This document shows positions 8,825 to 17,185 of a stretch of DNA of 64,000 nucleotides, piece after piece; position 1 is the stretch's first letter, and each line of letters begins with the position of its first letter. The DNA is from Larkinella insperata (GTDB taxonomy: Bacteria; Bacteroidota; Bacteroidia; Cytophagales; Spirosomataceae). The stretch covers positions 1,240,001 through 1,304,000 of the forward strand of contig NZ_CP110973.1 of the NCBI RefSeq assembly GCF_026248825.1, written 5' to 3'. The notes under the pieces were generated by a model, which was not told the origin of the DNA, ran no database searches, and worked only from the letters and a program-made list of their open reading frames with translations. The translations under genes were made by a program, and so were the position numbers.

Positions 8825-10213
8825 ATGCGTCTTTTTCTGATCTACCTTTTCCTGCTGGGGTACCATTTGGCCGTCGGCCAGCCACCCAGGACGGCCCGGC
8901 CCAACATCGTGCTGATTGTCGCCGACGACCTGGGCTGGAAGGATGTGGGTTTTATGGGCAGCCCGTTTTACGAAACGCCCCACCTCGACCGGCTAGCCCG
9001 GCAGGGCATGCGGTTTACCAGCGCCTACGCGGCCGCGGCCAATTGCGCGCCCAGCCGGGCCAGCCTGCTGTCGGGGCAGTACGGACCCCGGCACGGTATC
9101 TACACGGTGGCCAACGCCGACCGGGGCGACGCCAAAACCCGGAAGCTGATTCCGGTGAAAAACAACGAGACCTTGCCGGACAGCGTCTATACCCTAGCCG
9201 AAGCCCTGCGGGATGCGGGCTACCGAACGGCCAGCGTCGGCAAGTGGCACCTAGGAAAGAGCCCGGTCAGCCAGGGCTTTACGTACTCAATAGCCGGTGA
9301 TGAGCGGGGCATGAACAAACACGTCAGTCCGTACGGAATTTCCAGCCTGCCCGACGGCCCGCCCGGTGAATACCTCACCGACCGATTATCCACCGAAGCC
9401 GTGAAATTTCTGGATCAGGCCAACGACCAACCGTTCTTTTTGTACCTGCCCTACTACGCCGTTCATACCCCCCTCCAGGCCCCAGCCGAGCTAGTGAAAA
9501 AGTACCAGAACAAGGCAAAAACGGCTGGGCAGCAGGATGGCACCTACGCAGCCATGATTGAGTCGCTGGACCGCAACGTGGGCCGGATTCTGGAAAAGCT
9601 CGACGCATTGGGGCTGACCAACAACACGATGGTCATCTTTACTTCCGACAACGGCGGCATCCGCTCCATTTCCCGGCAGGACCCGCTGCGGGCCGGGAAG
9701 GGATCGTACTACGAAGGGGGTGTACGGGTACCGCTGGTGGTACGGTGGCCCGGTACGGTAGCCGCCGGAACCGTCTCCTCTACGCCGGTCATCAACCTGG
9801 ATTTTTACCCCACCTTGCTGGATATTCTCAAACGCCCCAAACCCCGCCAGCCCCTCGACGGCATCAGCATCCTGCCCTTGCTAAAGGGAGGAAAGCTGCC
9901 CGATCGGCCGCTGTACTGGCATTTCCCGATTTATCTGGAAGCTTATAACCCGCAGTTGGACGGTGGACGCGATCCCTTGTTCCGAACGCGGCCGGGTTCG
10001 ACCATTCGGCTGGGTGACTGGAAGCTGCACGAATATTTTGAAGACAACGGACTGGAGCTGTACAACCTCAAAACGGACCTGGGCGAACAGCACAACGTAG
10101 CGTCGGCGAACGGGGCAGTAGTAAAAAAGCTGCACGCCCTTTTGAAGAAATGGCGCGCCCAACAAGCCGCCTTTGTTCCTACGGAATTGAATCCGGCGTA
10201 CCGCGCAAACTAA
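8825..10213 (+). CDS. Type I sulfatase (Cys-type), secreted
   Basis: A compact sulfatase of 462 residues. The N terminus MRLFLIYLFLLGYHLAVGQ is a signal peptide. Active-site blocks are RPNIVLIVADDLGWKDVG, NCAPSRASLLSGQYG (Cys near residue 74), SVGKWHLGK, YAVHTPLQAP and FTSDNGGIRSI. The ending LELYNLKTDLGEQHN followed by LNPAYRAN closely recalls the end of the partial sulfatase at the left window edge (ELYNLKEDISEQKD and PNPAYKKR), which suggests those two are close relatives. The 75-base gap from the previous gene has no clear terminator. Substrate is unknown. Confidence 0.93.
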   Translation: MRLFLIYLFLLGYHLAVGQPPRTARPNIVLIVADDLGWKDVGFMGSPFYETPHLDRLARQGMRFTSAYAAAANCAPSRASLLSGQYGPRHGIYTVANADRGDAKTRKLIPVKNNETLPDSVYTLAEALRDAGYRTASVGKWHLGKSPVSQGFTYSIAGDERGMNKHVSPYGISSLPDGPPGEYLTDRLSTEAVKFLDQANDQPFFLYLPYYAVHTPLQAPAELVKKYQNKAKTAGQQDGTYAAMIESLDRNVGRILEKLDALGLTNNTMVIFTSDNGGIRSISRQDPLRAGKGSYYEGGVRVPLVVRWPGTVAAGTVSSTPVINLDFYPTLLDILKRPKPRQPLDGISILPLLKGGKLPDRPLYWHFPIYLEAYNPQLDGGRDPLFRTRPGSTIRLGDWKLHEYFEDNGLELYNLKTDLGEQHNVASANGAVVKKLHALLKKWRAQQAAFVPTELNPAYRAN

Positions 10214-10223
10214 GTCATCCTTC

Positions 10224-11546
10224 ATGCTTCAACGGGTTATCCATTTACTGCTTTGTCTACTGACGTTACCGGGTCTGGCGCAGAAAGCGCAGGTTCCCCC
10301 AAACATCATCATTATTCTGGCCGACGATCTGGGCTGGTCGGAACTCGGCTGTTACAGCACCCGCAACGACCGCTTCAACGAAACCCCTAACCTCGACCAA
10401 CTGGCCGCGGGCGGGATGCGCTTTACGCAGGCTTACGCCACCGCGCCCGTCTGCACGCCCACCCGCATTGCCCTGATGACCGGCCAGCACCCGGCCCGCG
10501 TCGGCATTACGGATTACCTCGACGCGAAGGACGAAAAGTTTCTGTCGCCGGACTATGTGACCTTGAACGAGCAGTTGAAAAACTGGGGCTACCACACCGG
10601 TCTGGTTGGCAAATGGCACCTGACAGGCGATTACGGCAAGAGACGGGGTGAACCGGCCAAACATGGCTGGAACGAAGTGATCTGCTCCGAAACCGGCTAC
10701 ATCGCTAACGGGGATTATTTTCACCCCTACTTTTTTATGCCCGAGGTCGCGGCCCGCAGCGAAGGGGAATACCTGACCGACCGCTTGAACCAGGAAGCCG
10801 TTGACTTCATCAAACGCAACGCAACAAAGCCGTTCTTTCTGTATCTGTCGCACTATGCCGTTCATACCAAACTGGCGGGATGGCCGGATAAAGTCGCCAA
10901 ATACCGGCAAAAGCCGGGTGCGGGCCCGAAACAGAACAACCCCGAGCTGGCGGCCATGCTCGAAAGCATTGACGACGGCGTGGGGCAGATCGTCCAGACG
11001 CTGAAGGAGTTGAGCCTGAGCGACAATACCCTGATTCTGTTTACATCCGACAACGGGGGCGAACTAAACGTAACCTCCAACGCCCCGTTGCGGGGCGGTA
11101 AATCAGAGCTATATGAAGGGGGTATCCGGGAGCCATTTATCGCCCACTGGCCCAAGGGCATCAAACCGGGGCAGGTTTCGGATGCGGTAATCAACACGCT
11201 GGACATTTACCCCACCCTGCTGGAACTGGCGGGCGTCAAACCGGCGAAGGAGCAACCGCTGGACGGCATTAGCATCGTTCCTATACTGAAAGGCCGTTCA
11301 GCACCCCGAACGCGCACACTCTATTGGCACTACCCGCTGCCCAAACCGCATTTTCTGGGCGGGCGTTCGGCAGGGGCCATCCGGAGCGGCAACTTTAAAC
11401 TGATTGAATACTTCGACAAAGAGCAGGTGGAACTGTTCAACCTCGCCGAAGACGGCAGCGAACAGACCGATTTGTCGGAAAAGCTGCCAGCCAAACGAAC
11501 GCAATTATTGACTCAACTGCGCGAATGGCGAAAAACACTGGATTAA
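10224..11546 (+). CDS. Type I sulfatase (Cys-type), last of the cluster
   Basis: A 440-residue sulfatase starting 10 bases after the previous stop, so it is almost certainly co-transcribed. Signal peptide MLQRVIHLLLCLLTLPGLAQ. Motifs: PPNIIIILADDLGWSELG, APVCTPTRIALMTGQH (Cys near 77, with Ile instead of Ala/Ser after the Arg), LVGKWHLTGDYG, YAVHTKLAGWPDK and FTSDNGGELNV. It carries the C-terminal WHYPLPKPHF and VELFNLAEDGSEQTDLS blocks. It is the sixth sulfatase in 11.5 kb. Two hairpins downstream mark the likely end of the transcript. Confidence 0.93.
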   Translation: MLQRVIHLLLCLLTLPGLAQKAQVPPNIIIILADDLGWSELGCYSTRNDRFNETPNLDQLAAGGMRFTQAYATAPVCTPTRIALMTGQHPARVGITDYLDAKDEKFLSPDYVTLNEQLKNWGYHTGLVGKWHLTGDYGKRRGEPAKHGWNEVICSETGYIANGDYFHPYFFMPEVAARSEGEYLTDRLNQEAVDFIKRNATKPFFLYLSHYAVHTKLAGWPDKVAKYRQKPGAGPKQNNPELAAMLESIDDGVGQIVQTLKELSLSDNTLILFTSDNGGELNVTSNAPLRGGKSELYEGGIREPFIAHWPKGIKPGQVSDAVINTLDIYPTLLELAGVKPAKEQPLDGISIVPILKGRSAPRTRTLYWHYPLPKPHFLGGRSAGAIRSGNFKLIEYFDKEQVELFNLAEDGSEQTDLSEKLPAKRTQLLTQLREWRKTLD

Positions 11547-11559
11547 ACCCCACGGATGA

Positions 11560-11587
11560 TGGCTGGAGCAAGTTTTTGCTCCAGCCA
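11560..11587 (+). terminator. Hairpin after sulfatase cluster
   Basis: An 11-bp perfect stem (TGGCTGGAGCA with TGCTCCAGCCA) around a 6-base loop starts 13 bases after the last sulfatase stop. There is no T-run behind it, so it may protect the 3' end rather than terminate by itself. Confidence 0.55.
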
Positions 11588-11647
11588 CCAGACTATGGAT
11601 TTTCCCCACCGACGGTTTGCATCGAGCCGGATCGCGGTAAAAACCGG

Positions 11648-11680
11648 ACAGGTTACAACGAAAGTTGTAACCTGTTTTTG
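11648..11680 (+). terminator. Rho-independent terminator with GAAA tetraloop
   Basis: ACAGGTTACAAC at 11648-11659 pairs perfectly with GTTGTAACCTGT at 11664-11675 across a GAAA tetraloop and runs straight into a T tract. It is the second hairpin after the sulfatase cluster and the likely main terminator. Confidence 0.85.
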
Positions 11681-11783
11681 TTCAGGGGAGTCAAATTCCG
11701 GTATCCGCTTCGTGCGGAGCAGGATAATGTTATGAATTTTGATAACTTAAGAATTATTTTGTCAACCGATACCAAACGCAACG

Positions 11784-12641
11784 ATGACCCAACTTCTAAC
11801 GGACACCCTTCCGCAACCGGCCACTCCCACGTTGAGCAGATTCAGCCGTAACGTCCTAGACTGGTCCGGTATTTTGTTGGTCGCAACCGTCTGGGTTAGC
11901 GCGGCCTTATTTGGCCTTTACATTCTGGCCTTTTACGCGGCTGCCCTGTACGAAGGCAACATGGAACGGTGGAATGAGGTTTTGCCCAAGCTGTATGAAC
12001 GCGGGACCACCACCGCCACCAGCGGCATTGGACTCCATTTCGCTACGGGGGGAATCATTCTGGTGCTGGGGAGCATTCAGCTAATCAAGGCCGTCCGGGA
12101 CCGTTTTCCGGCCCTGCACCGCTGGATTGGCCGTTTATACGTGCTTTCGTCCCTGCTGGCGGCCCTTGGCGGACTTACGTTCATTGTTCTCAAAGGAACC
12201 ATTGGCGGCCTGGTTATGAACCTCGGCTTTGGTCTCTACGGTGTCCTGACGTTTGTTGCCGCGATTGAAACCTACCGACATGCGGCCGCTGGGCGGATGG
12301 AGAAACACCGGCGCTGGGCACTCCGCCTGTACGCACTGGCCATTGGCTCCTGGCTGTTCCGCATGGATTATGGGTTCTGGCTGATGCTGGCCGACGGCCT
12401 AGGCCACACCCGTTCGTTTACCGGTCCGTTCGACCAGGTGATGGCATTTTTCTTTTATATTCCGAACTTACTGGTCGCTGAAGCTTTCGGTCGGGCCCGC
12501 CAGTACCAGGCTTCTACGGCCCTGCGACTGGGCGCGAGTCTACTGCTGCTGAGCGCTACGGGCTTTTTACTGATCGGCACGTATTATTTTACCCGGTACT
12601 ACTGGGGCCCGGAAATTGTGGGCTGGCTGATGGGCACTTAG
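11784..12641 (+). CDS. DUF2306-family integral membrane protein
   Basis: A 285-residue protein with about seven or eight hydrophobic segments, for example WSGILLVATVWVSAALFGLY, ATGGIILVLGSIQLI, LYVLSSLLAALGGLTFIVL and LLLLSATGFLLIGTYYF. The motif FPALHRWIGRLYV, followed by KHRRWALRLYAL and a DYGFW region, is typical of DUF2306 (predicted membrane proteins, some resembling cytochrome b561-like four-helix layouts with conserved His). No biochemical role is established for the family, so none is offered. It stands alone, with its own terminator upstream and a 179-base gap downstream. Confidence 0.75.
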   Translation: MTQLLTDTLPQPATPTLSRFSRNVLDWSGILLVATVWVSAALFGLYILAFYAAALYEGNMERWNEVLPKLYERGTTTATSGIGLHFATGGIILVLGSIQLIKAVRDRFPALHRWIGRLYVLSSLLAALGGLTFIVLKGTIGGLVMNLGFGLYGVLTFVAAIETYRHAAAGRMEKHRRWALRLYALAIGSWLFRMDYGFWLMLADGLGHTRSFTGPFDQVMAFFFYIPNLLVAEAFGRARQYQASTALRLGASLLLLSATGFLLIGTYYFTRYYWGPEIVGWLMGT

Positions 12642-12820
12642 GCCACCACTGCTTTATCGGACATTTTGATCAACTATAGGTACCTAAAATGATCCCTTAC
12701 AGAACAGTTCACGACGGCTTGGCCTTCTGCTGATTTTATCCTAAAATACAGAATTTATCTACTAACAAATAGGTAACCTAACCGTTATAGCAAACAGCAG
12801 TAGCCAGATAGTTGATAGGT

Positions 12821-14362
12821 ATGACCACTTCCTCTACCGATTACTCCGATAATATTTCTCTTTTCCACCAAATCGTAACCGACAGCCAGTCCGGTGTGGT
12901 TGTGTTTGAGGCAGTTTATAACAGTGAGGGGCAGTTTGTAGACTTCCAGTTTGCCTTCATCAACCCGGCTGGTGCGGCCATTCTGGGCAAACCCGCCGAG
13001 CAACTGATCGGGCAACGCTACCTGGCGTATTTCTCCCAGGCCGAAAACAGCGGTCTGTTTGGTCTGTATCGGCAGGTATTGGAAAGCGGTAAACCGGTCC
13101 ATTTATCGGAGGTGGGCTATCAGGCTGATGGCCTGGATGGCTGGTTTGATCTGTGGATCAGCAGGTTTGGCAATGCAGTAGTGGTTACCTACACGGATGT
13201 CACGTCCATAAAACAAACTAAACTGGCCCTGGAAACGCAGGCTTTCCAACTGCGGACCACCCTGGATGCTTCCATCAGCAGCATTTTTTACATGACTGCC
13301 ATCCGCAACGAACAAAACCGGATCGTTGACTTTCTGATGGTGATGTCCAACAAGGCGGTCTTGCGCAGCAACAACATGACGCCGGAGCAGGTGGAAGGAA
13401 AGCAACTGCTGAAAGTATTTCCGGGAAATGCCGACAACGGTTTTTTTGACCTGTATGTGCGGGTGACGGAAAGCGGGGAACCCGAAAGTAGCATCAGCTA
13501 TTACCGCGACGATATAGGTCTCGAGGGTTGGTTTGAGGTATCAGCCGTTAAGCAGGACGACGGGGTGGTGGTCACGTTCATGAACATTACCGACCAGAAA
13601 AAAGCCGAATCGGAATTGCAGCAGAAAAACGAAGCGTTGGTGCAATCCAACCAGAACCTGCAATCGTTTGCTTACATTGCCAGCCACGATTTACAGGCTC
13701 CGTTGCGCAAAATACGCACGTTTTCCGACGTACTGCTGCATCAATACAACAGCGGATTGCAACCGGAAGCGCAGGATATTCTGCACCGCATCAACCTGGC
13801 GGCTACCCGCATGTCCAGTATGGTTCAGGATTTGCTGACTTATTCCCGCCTAACCACCCAACCGCCTGAACACCACACGGTTTCGCTTTCGAGCATTCTT
13901 TCCGATGTCGTCGGCGATCTGGACCCGGCCATTCAGGAAACCGGCGCGTCGATCCGGCTCGATTCACTGCCGGAGCTTGCCGGTGACCCCGTGGAGCTGG
14001 GCCAACTGTTTCAGAACCTGCTCAGTAACGCCCTGAAATTTCGGCGGCCGGGTATTCCCCCTCGGGTCAGAATCACGTGTTTAGGCGTGGCTGCCGCCGA
14101 CTTACCCGAGTCGGTCAAGCCGTCCAGTTCGGTCTCCCGGTTCTACCGAATCAGCGTATCCGACAACGGAATTGGCTTTAAAGCCACCGACACCAAACGC
14201 ATCTTTCAGATGTTCCAGCGGCTGCACAACAAAAATGAATACGAAGGAACCGGCATCGGGCTGGCGATCTGCCAGAAAGTGGTCGAGAATCACGGCGGGG
14301 CCATTCGGGCCACCAGCCAACCGGATCAGGGAGCGGTTTTTGATGTGTATCTGCCCGCTTAA
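12821..14362 (+). CDS. PAS-domain sensor histidine kinase
   Basis: A 513-residue cytoplasmic kinase without membrane segments; a TTG nine bases upstream is a weaker start. Two PAS-like domains come first (about 10-130 and 135-260; LFHQIVTDSQSGVVVFEA and FMNITDQKKAESELQ mark their edges), followed by a short coiled coil, then the HisKA helix LQSFAYIASHDLQAPLRKIR with the phospho-accepting His near residue 289. The ATPase domain shows LFQNLLSNALKF (N box), VSDNGIGF (G1) and GTGIGLAICQKVVENHGG (G2). No response regulator lies next to it, so it is an orphan kinase. The arrangement resembles phytochrome-related kinases of Bacteroidota. Confidence 0.9.
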   Translation: MTTSSTDYSDNISLFHQIVTDSQSGVVVFEAVYNSEGQFVDFQFAFINPAGAAILGKPAEQLIGQRYLAYFSQAENSGLFGLYRQVLESGKPVHLSEVGYQADGLDGWFDLWISRFGNAVVVTYTDVTSIKQTKLALETQAFQLRTTLDASISSIFYMTAIRNEQNRIVDFLMVMSNKAVLRSNNMTPEQVEGKQLLKVFPGNADNGFFDLYVRVTESGEPESSISYYRDDIGLEGWFEVSAVKQDDGVVVTFMNITDQKKAESELQQKNEALVQSNQNLQSFAYIASHDLQAPLRKIRTFSDVLLHQYNSGLQPEAQDILHRINLAATRMSSMVQDLLTYSRLTTQPPEHHTVSLSSILSDVVGDLDPAIQETGASIRLDSLPELAGDPVELGQLFQNLLSNALKFRRPGIPPRVRITCLGVAAADLPESVKPSSSVSRFYRISVSDNGIGFKATDTKRIFQMFQRLHNKNEYEGTGIGLAICQKVVENHGGAIRATSQPDQGAVFDVYLPA

Positions 14363-14511
14363 ACGACGGCTCTTAAACGAATATTTTTCAGACGCTATCA
14401 GTAGTTAAGGCACTATTCCGGGCTTTTAGTCTTACCAGTACCACCAAACCGTTCACGGAATTTCAGCGGGTGCTAACCAATAAAAGTCCACTTACCGTCT
14501 CTATTGAAACC
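14363..14511. other. Non-coding stretch after the kinase
   Basis: About 150 bases with no convincing gene. A short CCGGGCTTTTAG stretch at about 14418-14429 echoes the terminator stem farther down but has no pairing partner nearby. Nothing else is recognised. Confidence 0.4.
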
Positions 14512-14537
14512 AGCCCGGACCAAGCTCCGGGCTTTTT
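14512..14537 (+). terminator. Rho-independent terminator
   Basis: AGCCCGGA at 14512-14519 pairs with TCCGGGCT at 14526-14533 and is followed by a T tract. It serves the histidine kinase gene and lies just before the stop of the convergent TIM-barrel gene. Confidence 0.8.
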
Positions 14538-14572
14538 CATGGCTTCTGGTCTACCGACTCGCTTTCAGCGGT

Positions 14573-15511
14573 TCAACCCCATTTTGCGTTCTGGATGTTG
14601 TCAATGCTGATCTTGATACTTTCCAGCGGGGGACGCTTGCAGATGTCCTGCTCAACGAAATAATGCTTCATGCCGGCCTTCGCAGCTTCCTCAAAAATAG
14701 CGGCAAAATCAATCGTTCCGGTGCCCACTTCAGCAAACTCTTTCTCGGGCGTGTTGGCCATGTCTTTCACGTGCCAGAGCGGAAAACGGCCGGGGTATTT
14801 AGCGAAGTAATCGGCGGGTTTCTGGCCGGTCCGGGTAATCCAGTACAGATCCATCTCCATCTGGACGGTCGTCTTTTCCAAGATCAGCTCGTACGGCATT
14901 TGCCCGTCGACGCGCTGGGTAAATTCAAAGTCGTGGTTGTGGTAGCCCAGCGTCAAACCCGCTTTCCGGGCGGTTTCCTGGCCTTTCGACAGCAGGTTAA
15001 CCAGTTGTTTGTAATCGTCCGGTTTTCGTTCATCGTCGAACAAATACGCGATGATGATGTATTCCTGACCAACAGCGGCCGCGTCGTCCACCACCCGCTG
15101 CCAGTTTTTCGTCAAGCCATCTGCGCCCCCCGCCTGTTTGGAGCGCCCGGTTAGGGTATGCCCGCTTACGGCCGACAAGCCGGTATCTTTCAGAATCTTG
15201 GTGTATTCTGCCGGAGTTTTCCCGAAGAATTTCCCTTCGTTGTAGCCAAAGTTTTCTACTTCTTTGTACCCTAGTTTGGCAACCTGGGCCAGAATGGTTT
15301 CAATGCCCTGCTTCTGAATGTCGTCCCGGAGGGTATACAGCTGCAAACCAATGGATTTGGTCTTTACTTCGGCTGCGGCTCCGGAACTGGCCGTCGAGTC
15401 GGTGCCCGATTCAGCGTTCGAGTTGGAGGTAGAACTGTTGCAGGCATTCAGTGCGAGGGCGGAAAAAGCCCCAAGCCCCAGGGACGTTCCAAGAAAATTT
15501 CTGCGATTCAT
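14573..15511 (-). CDS. TIM-barrel sugar phosphate isomerase/epimerase-like lipoprotein
   Basis: Xylose-isomerase-like TIM-barrel protein of about 312 residues. The start at 15511 gives MNRRNFLGTSLGLGAFSALA followed by a lipobox-like LNAC (Cys near 24), so the product is probably an exported lipoprotein; the leader also resembles a twin-arginine signal. The barrel part shows KSIGLQLYTLRDDIQ, YKEVENFGY, GLTLGYHNHDFEF, LYWITRTGQKPADYF and PLWHVKDMA, the metal-binding pattern (E, D, H, E) of sugar isomerase/epimerase relatives. It lies downstream of the DUF1501 gene on the same strand with a 172-base gap that contains an inverted repeat. Substrate unknown; such proteins are often linked to sugar catabolism. 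Confidence 0.85.
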   Translation of the reverse strand: MNRRNFLGTSLGLGAFSALALNACNSSTSNSNAESGTDSTASSGAAAEVKTKSIGLQLYTLRDDIQKQGIETILAQVAKLGYKEVENFGYNEGKFFGKTPAEYTKILKDTGLSAVSGHTLTGRSKQAGGADGLTKNWQRVVDDAAAVGQEYIIIAYLFDDERKPDDYKQLVNLLSKGQETARKAGLTLGYHNHDFEFTQRVDGQMPYELILEKTTVQMEMDLYWITRTGQKPADYFAKYPGRFPLWHVKDMANTPEKEFAEVGTGTIDFAAIFEEAAKAGMKHYFVEQDICKRPPLESIKISIDNIQNAKWG

Positions 15512-15515
15512 CATT

Positions 15516-15552
15516 CGTGTATCATTACGTAACAAGTACGCAATGATACACG
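15516..15552 (-). promoter_or_regulatory. Inverted repeat directly upstream of the TIM-barrel gene
   Basis: CGTGTATCATT at 15516-15526 is the exact complement of AATGATACACG at 15542-15552; inside, CGTA and TACG can extend the stem. It ends four bases before the start codon of the gene at 15511. It could be an operator or an mRNA hairpin that hides the start region. No T-run follows on the minus strand. Confidence 0.45.
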
Positions 15553-15683
15553 TTTTTGGGGACGAAAAAATAGCCGGCAGACCGGAATAGCCTACTATTT
15601 TCTCAATTTAATACACAATTAATCCTGGTTACGTACCCGAAAACGGAAGAAACCCATTCAGACAGGCTTTCGTTTTTGGGTAA

Positions 15684-17180
15684 CTAAGCCAGAACAGGCT
15701 TGACTACTTTCCCGGCCACGTCCGTCAGCCGGAAGGGGCGGCCCTGAAACTGATACGTCAGCTTCGTATGATCGAAGCCCAGCAGGTGCAGAATGGTTGC
15801 CTGAAGGTCGTGAACATGCACTTTGTCTTTGGCCGCGTAGTAACCAATGTCATCGGTTTCGCCGTAACTGAAACCCCGTTTAACCCCGCCCCCGGCCATC
15901 CAGACCGTGAACGCATCCAGGTGGTGGTCGCGGCCCATGAACGGCATCGCCTGCCCGTCCCGGTTTTCCTGCATCGGTGTTCGGCCAAACTCACCGCCCC
16001 AAACCACCAGCGTTTCGTCCAGCAAACCGCGTTGTTTGAGGTCCTTAAGCAAGGCCGTAACGGCCTGATCAGATTCGGTGCACTTGTCGCGCAAGCCGGT
16101 TTCAATAGAGCCGTCTTTGCTGGTGCCGTGCGTGTCCCAGCCCCAATCGAAAAGCTGCACAAATCGAACTCCTCGCTCGATCAGCCGTCTCGACAACAAA
16201 CAATTACGAGCAAACGACCCCTTGCCCGGATCGACGCCGTACTCCTTCAGAATGTATTCGGGCTCGCTCTTAATGTCCATCGCATCGGGCACCGACATCT
16301 GCATCTTGAACGCCATTTCGTACTGCGAAATCCGGGTCAGAATTTCGGGATCTTTCACGTCTTCGTACTGCTGGCGGTTGATGTCGTTAATGGCGTCGAT
16401 GGTTTGCTTCCGGATGTCGCGGTTCATCCCCTGCGGATCGGACACGTACAGAACCGGATCGCCGTCCGTGCGGCACTGAACGCCCTGGTACACCGTCGGC
16501 AGAAAACCGCTGCCCCAGACCGACTTGCCCGCGTCCGGCTGCTTTCCGCCCGACGCCAGCACGATGAAACCCGGCAGGTTGTCATTTTCCGACCCCAACC
16601 CGTAGGTCACCCACGAGCCAATGCTGGGCCGCCCCAGCCGCGCGTTGCCGGTGTGCATCAGCAACTGCGCCGGGGCGTGGTTGAACTGGTCGGTATACAT
16701 CGACTTGATGAACGTCAGCTCATCGGCCACGGTTTGCAGGTGCGGCAGGTAGTCGGAAATCCAGGCGCCCGACTGGCCGTGCTGCGCAAACTTGCCCTGC
16801 GGCCCGAGCATTTTCGGCACCCCCCGGATGAACGCAAACTTCTTGCCCTCCAGCAACGCCTGCGGACAGTCTTTGCCGTGGTACTTCGCCAGTTCCGGCT
16901 TGTAATCAAACAGCTCCAGTTGCGAGGGCGAACCGGCCATATGAATGTAAATCACCCGCTTTGCCTTCGGTGAAAACTGCGCCGGACGGGGCATCATCGG
17001 CTCGTTGGAGGCCGTTGCACCCAGCGCCGGTTTTTCCTCTTTTTTATCAAAAAAACCGCAGCTCGTCAGGGCCGAACCCAAGGCCATCGCCCCCAAACCC
17101 GTGGAACAGGTATGCAAAAAATGCCGACGGGTTTCGCGCTGCAAAGCCGCTTCCTGAAGTTCTCTGAGTAATTTGTTCAT
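15684..17180 (-). CDS. DUF1501 domain protein
   Basis: A 498-residue member of DUF1501, proteins with an alkaline-phosphatase/sulfatase-like fold that are common in Planctomycetes and Bacteroidota. Motifs include KRVIYIHMAGSPSQLELFDYK, GKDCPQ, SMYTDQFNHAPAQLLMHTG, RPSIGSWVTYGLGSENDNLPG, VWGGEFGRTP and GRDHHLDAFTVWMAGGGVK. The N terminus has twin arginines before a hydrophobic stretch (RRHFLHTCSTGLGAMALGSA), pointing to Tat export, and TSCGFFD could be a lipobox. It starts 5 bases after the stop of the PSCyt1/DUF1549/DUF1553 gene, the usual partner of this family, so the two form an operon. The biochemical role is not established. Confidence 0.9.
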   Translation of the reverse strand: MNKLLRELQEAALQRETRRHFLHTCSTGLGAMALGSALTSCGFFDKKEEKPALGATASNEPMMPRPAQFSPKAKRVIYIHMAGSPSQLELFDYKPELAKYHGKDCPQALLEGKKFAFIRGVPKMLGPQGKFAQHGQSGAWISDYLPHLQTVADELTFIKSMYTDQFNHAPAQLLMHTGNARLGRPSIGSWVTYGLGSENDNLPGFIVLASGGKQPDAGKSVWGSGFLPTVYQGVQCRTDGDPVLYVSDPQGMNRDIRKQTIDAINDINRQQYEDVKDPEILTRISQYEMAFKMQMSVPDAMDIKSEPEYILKEYGVDPGKGSFARNCLLSRRLIERGVRFVQLFDWGWDTHGTSKDGSIETGLRDKCTESDQAVTALLKDLKQRGLLDETLVVWGGEFGRTPMQENRDGQAMPFMGRDHHLDAFTVWMAGGGVKRGFSYGETDDIGYYAAKDKVHVHDLQATILHLLGFDHTKLTYQFQGRPFRLTDVAGKVVKPVLA

Positions 17181-17185
17181 CGGGT

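Noticed and set aside
14504..15154. 216-codon plus-strand frame over the TIM-barrel gene
   Set aside because: Opposite a well-supported minus-strand lipoprotein; no motifs, and it would start inside a terminator.
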